Shown: positions 6,485 to 12,666 of the stretch, piece after piece
How positions within the stretch are numbered: position 1 is the stretch's first letter
Layout: each line of letters opens with the position of its first letter
Source: Opitutia bacterium
GTDB lineage: Bacteria; Verrucomicrobiota; Verrucomicrobiia; Opitutales; Seribacteraceae
Direction of reading: 5' to 3'
Assembly (NCBI GenBank): GCA_002692605.1
Contig: NZLE01000118.1
Location: 1-12,977 of the forward strand
DNA length: 12,977 nucleotides
The notes under the pieces: model-generated
Database searches by the model: none
Told to the model about the DNA's origin: nothing
Seen by the model: the letters and a program-made list of their open reading frames with translations, nothing else
Translations under genes and position numbers: made by a program

Positions 6485-7066
6485 CTAGAGGCCGGTTTGG
6501 CCTTTGGCAAAGCAGCTTCGGCATAGCGACACGTACCGCTCGTTTCCGCCAATCTCAATTTGTTCTCCCTCTTTCTCCATCTTTCCTGAAGCATCCACCC
6601 GAGCGTTCATGGTAGCCTTTTTACCACAGTGACAAATGGTCTTGATTTCCTTGATTTCATCAGCCCAAGCCATCAGATAGCGGCTTCCCTCAAAGGCTTC
6701 CCCGAGAAAATCGGTGCGGATTCCATAGGTCAGAACGGGAATGCCCTCCTCATCCACCAACCTCCCCAATTGAGCCACCTGATCCTTGTTCAGGAACTGG
6801 GCTTCGTCAATCAGCAGGCAATCCACGCGACGCACCCCATTCATATCCTTGACCAACTGGTAGAGATCGTCTCCGTTGGCAAAGGTCTCGGCTTTCTCCT
6901 CGATTCCGATCCTCGAACGGATTTTCCCCTGTCCATCCCGGTCATCCAATGCGGCAGTGTAGAGAATCGGGCGCATGCCCCGTTCGATGTAGTTATGATT
7001 CGCCTGCAATAAGGCCGTCGATTTGCCCGCGTTCATGGAGGAGTAATGAAAGTACAACTTGGCCAT
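6485..7066 (-). CDS. tdk: Thymidine kinase (type II)
   Basis: The enzyme (193 residues) phosphorylates thymidine with ATP to dTMP for pyrimidine salvage. The P-loop YSSMNAGKST is at 8-17 and the Walker B-like LLIDEAQFL at 84-92, with catalytic E88. YGIRTDFLGEAFEGS (114-128) is the diagnostic substrate segment. The structural zinc site is C145/C147 (CHCGKKATMNAR) and C182/C185 (CRSCF), with the lasso in between. ATG at 7066 gives the family N-terminus (AKLYFHYSSMNAGKS). It lies 34 bases downstream of the ABC-F gene, so the two are probably co-transcribed. AAGAG just before the ATG is a weak ribosome-site match. Confidence 0.97.
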   Translation of the reverse strand: MAKLYFHYSSMNAGKSTALLQANHNYIERGMRPILYTAALDDRDGQGKIRSRIGIEEKAETFANGDDLYQLVKDMNGVRRVDCLLIDEAQFLNKDQVAQLGRLVDEEGIPVLTYGIRTDFLGEAFEGSRYLMAWADEIKEIKTICHCGKKATMNARVDASGKMEKEGEQIEIGGNERYVSLCRSCFAKGQTGL

Positions 7067-7100
7067 CGTCTCTTGACGATCTCCCGAAAAGCTCAGGATT

Positions 7101-8714
7101 TCAAGCCTCTTCCGAATTCAGTCTTTCCATGTACTCGGAAACGTTACAGGTCAGCATTCGGGTCTTGCTCGGAGAAACCTCCAAAACCTTGGTCACCACT
7201 CCGTCCAAAAACGCTCGATCATGACTCACGATGATCGCTGTTCCCTCAAAAAGATTAAGGGCTTCCTGCAAAACCTCTTTGCTTCGGATGTCCAAGTGAT
7301 TGGTCGGTTCGTCCATGATAAGAAAGTTGCATGGCTTCATCAGAAGCTTAGCCAACGCGACCCGGTTGCGCTCCCCTCCGGAAAGAACCGAAGTCTTCTT
7401 GAAAACGTCATTCCCACTGAAAAGCAACGCTCCCAACGCTCCCCGAGGATTGGCATCGGGGTTGCCGTGAAGGGACGACTCCACTTCCTGAAGAACGTCG
7501 TTCTGCGGATTTAACTCTTCCGCCTGATGTTGGGCGAAGTACCCGATGACCGTATTCACTCCCACGTCACGGATTCCATCCTGAAAAGGCTCCACTCCCG
7601 CCAGAATTCGCACCAGGGTTGACTTGCCCGCTCCGTTCACACCAACCACTGCAATCCTGTCTCCCTTTTCGATTCTCAGATCCAAGCCATCGAAAACCTC
7701 AAGCTGGTCATACGATTTGCTCAGACCGGTCAACTCCACTACCTTGTGACTGGCGGGCGGTGAAGGAGGGAAGCGAAAGTAAATTTTCTTCTCTTCAGCC
7801 TCCGGCTTGATGATTTCCATTTTCTCCAAAGCCTTGATGCGACTCTGCACCATAGCCGCCTTCTTGACGTTGGAACGAAACCGGTTGATGAATTCCTTTT
7901 CCTTTTGGATTTCTTTCTTCTGGTTGACGAACGCCTTTCGCTGACGTTCGATTCGGGCGGCGCTTTCCTTGAGGTAAAAGGTATAATTTCCCTTGTAACT
8001 GTTCAACCGACCCATTTTCAATTCGATGGTTCGCTCGGTCACGGCTTCAAGAAATGCCCTGTCATGAGAAATCAGGAGAATCGCCCCCTGATAGTTCCTG
8101 AGGTAATGTTCCAACCAGTGTTGAGAGACCACGTCCAAGTGATTGGTGGGTTCGTCCAAAATCAGAAGCGATGGCGCCTGCAAAAGCAATTTCCCCAATG
8201 CGATGCGCATTTGCCATCCTCCTGAAAACTCCTCCACTTGCCGGTCCATATCAGCCAAGGAGAAACCCATACCCATCATTACCTTTTCAATGCGAGAGTT
8301 CATTTTTTCGGGCTCGAAGGAAGCCAATTGCTCTTCCCAAGCTCCCATCAAATCAATCAGATCATAGAATTCTTCGGTATCCGGTTCCATTTCCCCAAGG
8401 CGGATTTCCGCCTCATCCAACTTTTCCTTCAGACCCACCGCTCCGGCAAATGCCTGCCCCGCTTCCTCCCGAAGCGAATGACCGCTCACCGAAATTCCAT
8501 CTTGAGGCAAATAGCCCACCGTTGCATAGTCGGGTTTTTCAATCATGCCCGAATCCGGCTCGACTTCCTCCATCAGCATCCTCAGTAAAGTGGTTTTACC
8601 GGATCCGTTCGAACCGACTAAGGCAATACGGTCTCTCGGGGCAATGGTTTCCGAAATTTCCTCAAACACTTTCTTGTGTCCGAAGGCCAAATTCACTTCC
8701 TTTATGAAAATCAT
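7101..8714 (-). CDS. ABC-F family ATPase (ribosome-associated type)
   Basis: This is a soluble twin ATPase (537 residues) without membrane segments. ATPase 1 has GSNGSGKT (34-41), signature FSGGW (163-167) and LLILDEPTNHLD (183-194). A charged linker follows (about 240-310), with a QKKEIQKEKEFINRFR stretch typical of the P-site tRNA-interaction motif. ATPase 2 has GVNGAGKS (358-365), LSGGE (444-448) and LIMDEPTNHLD (465-475). ABC-F proteins bind the ribosomal E site and ease stalled translation; some give antibiotic resistance, but the housekeeping Uup/YdiF-like arrangement here does not point to that. The frame extends upstream to 8906, but that stretch overlaps the divergent lipoprotein gene; ATG at 8714 gives the family start MIFIKEVNLAFG. 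tdk follows. Confidence 0.95.
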   Translation of the reverse strand: MIFIKEVNLAFGHKKVFEEISETIAPRDRIALVGSNGSGKTTLLRMLMEEVEPDSGMIEKPDYATVGYLPQDGISVSGHSLREEAGQAFAGAVGLKEKLDEAEIRLGEMEPDTEEFYDLIDLMGAWEEQLASFEPEKMNSRIEKVMMGMGFSLADMDRQVEEFSGGWQMRIALGKLLLQAPSLLILDEPTNHLDVVSQHWLEHYLRNYQGAILLISHDRAFLEAVTERTIELKMGRLNSYKGNYTFYLKESAARIERQRKAFVNQKKEIQKEKEFINRFRSNVKKAAMVQSRIKALEKMEIIKPEAEEKKIYFRFPPSPPASHKVVELTGLSKSYDQLEVFDGLDLRIEKGDRIAVVGVNGAGKSTLVRILAGVEPFQDGIRDVGVNTVIGYFAQHQAEELNPQNDVLQEVESSLHGNPDANPRGALGALLFSGNDVFKKTSVLSGGERNRVALAKLLMKPCNFLIMDEPTNHLDIRSKEVLQEALNLFEGTAIIVSHDRAFLDGVVTKVLEVSPSKTRMLTCNVSEYMERLNSEEA

Positions 8715-8723
8715 CAGCGGCAC

Positions 8724-8752
8724 AAAATACAGGGTTTTAACTATGGGGGCAA
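8724..8752 (-). promoter_or_regulatory. Candidate promoter of the ABC-F/tdk unit
   Basis: On the minus strand TTGCCC (8752-8747), a 17-base spacer and TATTTT (8729-8724) resemble -35 and -10 boxes (4/6 each). The -10 box is 9 bases from the ATG at 8714, and no Shine-Dalgarno site is present, so the mRNA could be leaderless. Confidence 0.35.
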
Positions 8753-8782
8753 TGAGATTACCCAAAGCCTTCGCATGAACCC

Positions 8783-9436
8783 GTGAACGGTCAGACTCTC
8801 CAACTTTTCTTTTCGATCGCCCTCTTGGCTTTTCTGGCGATCGTCGGTTGCGCCGTTCCGGATCTTGGTGACTCCGAAACCTTGGAGGACGCCAAACGAA
8901 AGGCAATTCCCATCGACTCGCTTGATCGCAAGCTCATGCACGAACTGATTGTTCTCTACGTTGATCAGGAGGAAGAACCTTACACTGGTTGGGTTCGGGA
9001 GGATCACCCCAACAAAACTCTCAAGACACTCGGTTTTCTCAAAAAGGGTCAAAAGTTCGGCCTCTGGCTTCACTGGCACGAGAACCAAACGATGCGTCTT
9101 GCCAGCGAATGGCATCAGGATCGCCTTCAGGGGAGCTACAAGGAATGGTACGACAACAACCGCACTAAAGTCGTTGGACAAACCTTTGATGGCGAAGTGA
9201 ACGGAGAATGGAAGGGATATTACAGGAATGGATCAATCAACAGTCATTCCCACACTCAAATGGGCAAACTCGAATGGATGAAAGTATGGACGCCAGACGG
9301 ATCTCCATGCCCATTGAGCAAAGTCGAAAACGGAAACGGCGCTTATTGGGAATACGATGAAGACGGCAGCCGGATTCTTCGGAGAGTCTTTTCTCAGGGC
9401 GTGGAAAGGAAAGCGCAGGCGCAATCAGGGAAGTAG
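8783..9436 (+). CDS. MORN/YwqK-like repeat lipoprotein
   Basis: The protein has 217 residues. A hydrophobic N-terminus (LQLFFSIALLAFLAIVGC) ends in an IVGC lipobox, so C23 is probably lipidated and the protein anchored in a membrane facing outward. From about 67 it carries degenerate YwqK/MORN-type repeats of the G-W--WY-NG kind: GLWLHWHENQT, GSYKEWYDNNRTKVVGQ, GEWKGYYRNGS and GAYWEYDEDGS. GTG at 8783 is the first start after an in-frame stop at 8753; the ATG at 8775 is in another frame and closes after three codons. It is divergent from the ABC-F gene, and its 3' end overlaps a convergent paralog by 12 bases. The function is unknown; repeats of this kind are common in exported proteins and in some toxin-immunity contexts. 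Confidence 0.8.
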   Translation: MNGQTLQLFFSIALLAFLAIVGCAVPDLGDSETLEDAKRKAIPIDSLDRKLMHELIVLYVDQEEEPYTGWVREDHPNKTLKTLGFLKKGQKFGLWLHWHENQTMRLASEWHQDRLQGSYKEWYDNNRTKVVGQTFDGEVNGEWKGYYRNGSINSHSHTQMGKLEWMKVWTPDGSPCPLSKVENGNGAYWEYDEDGSRILRRVFSQGVERKAQAQSGK

Positions 9437-9949
9437 GTCGGGAAGCTCTCGAGTCACCTCCAAGCCCTCCTCGTAACGCAAACTTGGCATTGGGGTACCG
9501 GTCTTGTCGAAGAAACGCCACTCTCCGTGCTGTTTGCCCAAAAGGTATTGCCCCACGATTCGCGGAGTTCCATCCTCATACCATTCCTCGTAGGAACCGT
9601 TCCAACGATCATTCTCCATCGTTCCCCGAATCTTGCGTTGGCCGTTCGGAAACCAACTTTGAAAAAGGCCATTCTTCATCCCTTCCGCATACACCGCTTC
9701 TTGCTTGAGCTGCCCGTCTTCGTAAAACTTTCTTTTTGGTTGTTCTTCCTGCGCGGATTCGCTCCGGGAGGACAAAACGCCGGGAGTTGCATCCTTTGGA
9801 TTTACGCCTAACCGGGACTCTTCGGGGACGGAAAGAGCTCCATCTGGTTCGGTTTGAGCGTTCCCATCATCCAAGATCTTCTCGGGAGTTTCGCTCGAAC
9901 AAGCGAAGCACCAAAAAAAGATTATTGGAATAGCCCATACCCTTACCAT
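9425..9949 (-). CDS. MORN/YwqK-like repeat lipoprotein (paralog of the convergent neighbour)
   Basis: The protein has 174 residues. ATG at 9949 gives a short signal peptide (MVRVWAIPIIFFWCFAC) with C17 as the probable lipid site; the lipobox CFAC is imperfect at position -3. A GTG at 10024 would add 25 residues of non-signal character. An acidic, Ser/Pro-rich linker (about 19-72) precedes YwqK/MORN-type repeats: KFYEDGQLKQEAVYAEG, GLFQSWFPNGQRKIRG, GSYEEWYEDGTPRIVGQ and GEWRFFDKTGTPMP. The block GSY-EWY...VGQ...GEW also occurs in the convergent neighbour, so the two are paralogs in inverted orientation. The stop codons overlap across 12 bases. It is divergent from the beta-propeller gene. The function is unknown. 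Confidence 0.8.
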   Translation of the reverse strand: MVRVWAIPIIFFWCFACSSETPEKILDDGNAQTEPDGALSVPEESRLGVNPKDATPGVLSSRSESAQEEQPKRKFYEDGQLKQEAVYAEGMKNGLFQSWFPNGQRKIRGTMENDRWNGSYEEWYEDGTPRIVGQYLLGKQHGEWRFFDKTGTPMPSLRYEEGLEVTRELPDLLP

Positions 9950-9956
9950 ATTCGCA

Positions 9957-9984
9957 TATCTAATCGCCCATCTCCACGGGTCAA
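9957..9984 (-). promoter_or_regulatory. Candidate promoter of the minus-strand lipoprotein gene
   Basis: On the minus strand TTGACC (9984-9979), a 16-base spacer and TAGATA (9962-9957) lie 7 bases before the ATG at 9949. The -35 match is good (5/6) and the -10 match poor (3/6). The spacing again fits a leaderless transcript. Confidence 0.3.
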
Positions 9985-10032
9985 GCACGCGAATCCGATT
10001 TGGAAAAACTTTTTTCACGGTCACTCTTTGGC

Positions 10033-10061
10033 TTGCCTAGTCCAAGAGTCAGGCTTCAGAT
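10033..10061 (+). promoter_or_regulatory. Candidate promoter of the beta-propeller gene
   Basis: TTGCCT (10033-10038), a 17-base spacer and TCAGAT (10056-10061) lie 9 bases before the ATG at 10071; matches are 4/6 and 3/6. An imperfect inverted repeat, ACTCTTTGG (10023-10031) with CCAAGAGT (10042-10049), overlaps the -35 box and could be an operator, but it is short and has a one-base bulge. Confidence 0.25.
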
Positions 10062-10070
10062 GTCCTGCTT

Positions 10071-11648
10071 ATGAAAAACTCGCTTCGCTCCTTCCTTCTT
10101 TGCTCTCTCCTGCTGCCCTTTTACGGAAGAGCCGAGTTCGATGCCTGGCCCCAATGGCGGGGCGCCGAGAGAAACGGACAGGGTCTCGCCACACTCCAAG
10201 GCAAGCTCGATTGGAGTGAGAACGAACCGAGTCTCCTTTGGGACAGTCCGGAGTTGCCGAGTCAGGATGACGGTGGTTTCGGAAGTCCGGTTTCAGACGG
10301 TCGCAGGGTTTACCTTTCCATCGTCTGGCATCGCGACGTTCCAACGGAAGAACGAACCGTGACCAGCCTCGTTCTGCGAAAACTCGGAGCACGCAAGGTC
10401 AACCTTCCCGAGCGTCTGGTCCAATTGGCCGAAACTGATCGGATGAAGCTCAGTCCCCGTCTACGGGGAAGCAAATTGGAGGAATGGATTGAGCAATGGC
10501 TGGATCGAAACCTAGACCAAAAGCAACTTATGACTCAGGGAAGCCTACTGGCTTCACGCTTCAAGCAGGGCAAGCTTGCCATGCCACTCGAGGCCATCGA
10601 TCGGCTCTTTGCCATCAAGGATCAAGTTTTTGCCGACCAACGAGCTCTCGACGATTGGATTGGCAAACAGGGTTTCTCTCCTGAACTTGCTGAGAAAATC
10701 AGCCAAGGCGTGCCCCCCACCAAACGAGCCGCCGATGACGTGGTCGTGGCTCTGGATCTCCGCAATGGAACCCTCGCATGGAAAACCACCCTCTCCGGAC
10801 TTCCCACCGGTCGAACCTCCTCTTCCACTCCCTGCCTCGCAAACGAGAGGATTTTTGCCATTGGTGGAAAAAGAATCTTTTGCCTTGATACGATGACGGG
10901 AAAACTCATTTGGGAAACCGAGATCCATCAAAAGGGAGTGGCCAGCTCCCCTCTTTATTACGATGGGAAGATTTTTGCCTTAATCGGAAGTTTGCGAGCC
11001 TACGACGCGAAGTCCGGAGTCTTGCTCTGGGAAAACAAGCAGGTCAGCGGAAACACCGCTTCCCCCGTACTTTGGAAAACCGGCAATTCCACCCTGATCG
11101 TTTGTAACTCCAATAAAACCGTGGTTGGGGTGAATCCCCAAAGCGGAGTAACCCAATGGCAAGGACCCGGTGGAGGAAGCTCCACTCCGGTCACTCACGG
11201 TGACCGTCTGATCGTCCACGGCAAACCGGAAGAAGTCGGAGTCATCGCCTACCAAGCCAAGCAAAATGAAATCAATGAGATTTGGCGTTTCCCCAAGCTC
11301 ACCCGACGAGCCGACTCAAGCCCGCTTGTCCACGATGGCAAAGTCTTCCTCATGGGCGCGGGAATGCGGCTTTGCCTGGACTTGGAATCAGGAGAGGTCT
11401 TGCGTAAATTCCCCGCAAAACACGACATATCCTCCCCAGTTCTGATCAATGGGCAAATCCTCTCCTACGAAATCAATGGTTCCTTCCTTCAACTTTTGGA
11501 TGCCCAACCGGATCGCTTGAACGAGGGACAGAAATTCAAGATCGGCGCCCTCAAATGCACCTCTCCCAGTCTGCTGGGTTCTCACCTGATCATCCGGCGC
11601 CCCAAGGGCCTGTCCTGCTTTGCCCTATGCGGACCTTCCCCTCAATAA
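10071..11648 (+). CDS. Exported PQQ-like beta-propeller protein
   Basis: The protein has 525 residues. A signal peptide (MKNSLRSFLLCSLLLPFYGRA, cleavage near A21) exports it. The mature start DAWPQWRGAERNG matches the WPQ(W/F)RG opening of PQQ-like/BamB-like propellers frequent in Planctomycetes and Verrucomicrobia. Blade motifs of the type LD--TG-L-W recur at about 229, 272, 311, 354 and 437. A charged, helix-rich insertion of roughly 120 residues (about 95-215) separates the first blade from the rest and is unusual. No cytochrome c motif (CxxCH) is present, so a quinoprotein dehydrogenase role is not supported; a binding or scaffold role is as likely. The next gene starts 16 bases after its stop. 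Confidence 0.85.
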   Translation: MKNSLRSFLLCSLLLPFYGRAEFDAWPQWRGAERNGQGLATLQGKLDWSENEPSLLWDSPELPSQDDGGFGSPVSDGRRVYLSIVWHRDVPTEERTVTSLVLRKLGARKVNLPERLVQLAETDRMKLSPRLRGSKLEEWIEQWLDRNLDQKQLMTQGSLLASRFKQGKLAMPLEAIDRLFAIKDQVFADQRALDDWIGKQGFSPELAEKISQGVPPTKRAADDVVVALDLRNGTLAWKTTLSGLPTGRTSSSTPCLANERIFAIGGKRIFCLDTMTGKLIWETEIHQKGVASSPLYYDGKIFALIGSLRAYDAKSGVLLWENKQVSGNTASPVLWKTGNSTLIVCNSNKTVVGVNPQSGVTQWQGPGGGSSTPVTHGDRLIVHGKPEEVGVIAYQAKQNEINEIWRFPKLTRRADSSPLVHDGKVFLMGAGMRLCLDLESGEVLRKFPAKHDISSPVLINGQILSYEINGSFLQLLDAQPDRLNEGQKFKIGALKCTSPSLLGSHLIIRRPKGLSCFALCGPSPQ

Positions 11649-11649
11649 T
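11620..11649 (+). promoter_or_regulatory. Candidate internal promoter before the hydrolase-like gene
   Basis: TTGCCC (11620-11625), an 18-base spacer and AATAAT (11644-11649, 5/6) span the end of the beta-propeller gene, and the -10 box covers its stop codon. The ATG at 11665 is 15 bases further, giving a very short leader. The downstream gene may therefore be expressed both by read-through and on its own. Confidence 0.3.
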
Positions 11650-11664
11650 TACGTGGGATTATTG

Positions 11665-12639
11665 ATGCTCACCTTCAGCCAAAGACTTCCGGAAATCAAG
11701 CAGTGTGTGGTTTTCGCATTCGTCTACTTGCTCTCTTTCGCTTTTGTCCAATCTCAAATTCTTGGCTTGGATGCCTCCGAGAAAAAACCGGCAGGTCCTC
11801 CAATCGAAGCTCCCAAGGATCGGAAACAATGGGAAACTTGGAAAGAAACTTGGATGGGCTCCCTTCGTAAAAATTGCTTTTACGCTTGGCCCCGGAAATC
11901 CGCGCCGCTTAATGCCAAGGAGCGATTTTCCGCTCAAAGCAAGGGCGTCAGCCTTCGAGCGATTGATTTTGATGGTCCCGCCGGCCGGCGAACACTTTAC
12001 GTCTCTCATTACCCGGGTCTCGAGGAACCTGATTTGGTGGTACTGACCACCTTGGGGAATGAAGGATGGAAGGATTTTTTGGCCGCCATGCGGCCCGGGT
12101 TTGAAAAGGAACTGGGGTTTGTGGATTTGCCCGCGCCCAACCTCAAATCCTTTAAGCAACACCAGGGCATGTATCGATCCTTCAAGTGGGCCATGGCTTA
12201 CCTAGCCCCCAGTGGCATCGGCCCGGAGTCCCCGTCAACCGAGGACGCGGAAGAGCAATCTTCCTTGGATGCGATTCGGGTGCTGGAGTTACGCAAAGCC
12301 ATTCAAACCCTGCGTTCGGCCGGGGGAATGCCCAAGGTGCCGATGTGGTTGCAGGGACACGGCGACATGGCTGGGGTAACTCTTTACGCGGGACTCTTCG
12401 AACCGGATATTGCGAGGTTCGATCTGCACGACCTACCCAAAAGCCACAACCAAAGCTCTTTTTTGAAAAATGCCCTAACCATCTTGGATTTTCCTCAAAC
12501 CGTAGCCCTTGCCTTGGAGAATTCCCAGGTGATCCTGTACCAGGACAATGAGAAGGGATGGGATTACCCGGCATCCGCCGCGAAGCGGCTCCAGTGGAAC
12601 AACAGGCTTCAAATTCGCACTCCGCCGCCACCGAAGTGA
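11665..12639 (+). CDS. Exported alpha/beta-hydrolase-like protein lacking the nucleophile serine
   Basis: The protein has 324 residues from ATG 11665; a TTG at 11620 would overlap the previous gene. A hydrophobic stretch (CVVFAFVYLLSFAFVQS, 14-30) is a likely signal peptide or anchor. W-TWKETWMGSLRKNCFYAWP (57-76), the DLVVLTTLGNEGW strand (123-135), LDAIRVLELRKAIQTLRS (201-218) and ARFDLHDLPKSH (250-261) resemble the C-terminal part of acetyl-xylan-esterase-like proteins of Planctomycetes and Verrucomicrobia. The expected nucleophile elbow GxSxG is replaced by GHGDMAG (231-237), so esterase activity is doubtful. H261 and nearby Asp residues remain. Known relatives, as I recall them, are about twice as long with another hydrolase domain in front. 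It is probably co-expressed with the propeller gene. The family call is from memory of sequence patterns. Confidence 0.7.
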   Translation: MLTFSQRLPEIKQCVVFAFVYLLSFAFVQSQILGLDASEKKPAGPPIEAPKDRKQWETWKETWMGSLRKNCFYAWPRKSAPLNAKERFSAQSKGVSLRAIDFDGPAGRRTLYVSHYPGLEEPDLVVLTTLGNEGWKDFLAAMRPGFEKELGFVDLPAPNLKSFKQHQGMYRSFKWAMAYLAPSGIGPESPSTEDAEEQSSLDAIRVLELRKAIQTLRSAGGMPKVPMWLQGHGDMAGVTLYAGLFEPDIARFDLHDLPKSHNQSSFLKNALTILDFPQTVALALENSQVILYQDNEKGWDYPASAAKRLQWNNRLQIRTPPPPK

Positions 12640-12666
12640 AAATTTCTCCGTTAGGACAATTCACTT
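12634..12666. repeat. Inverted repeat across the stop codon of the last gene
   Basis: AAGTGAA (12634-12640) and TTCACTT (12660-12666) form a perfect 7-base stem with a 19-base loop covering the TGA at 12637-12639. There is no T-run after it, so it is not a standard terminator; it might be an mRNA 3' end structure or chance. Confidence 0.3.

Noticed and set aside
6489..6503. AGGCC-GGTTT-GGCCT hairpin just after the yqaA stop as a terminator
   Set aside because: The stem is only 5 bases, there is no T-run, and it lies within the tdk coding end.
8171..8707. 178-codon open frame on the plus strand opposite the ABC-F gene
   Set aside because: It is antisense to a strongly conserved ATPase, Pro/Ser-rich, and shows no recognisable family; a shadow frame.
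8715..8906. N-terminal extension of the ABC-F frame up to 8906
   Set aside because: The added 64 residues are Arg/Pro-rich, match no ABC-F N-terminus and lie antisense to the lipoprotein gene; ATG 8714 gives the family start.
8783..9949. Toxin-antitoxin reading of the YwqK-like pair
   Set aside because: YwqK is sometimes labelled an antitoxin component, but here both proteins are lipoproteins and paralogs, and no toxin domain is nearby.
10071..11648. PQQ-dependent alcohol/glucose dehydrogenase
   Set aside because: No heme c motif and no recognisable PQQ-site residues; only general propeller repeats are visible.
12182..12664. 160-codon minus-strand frame opposite the hydrolase-like gene
   Set aside because: The plus-strand gene has a signal peptide and family-like segments; the antisense translation has no coherent features.
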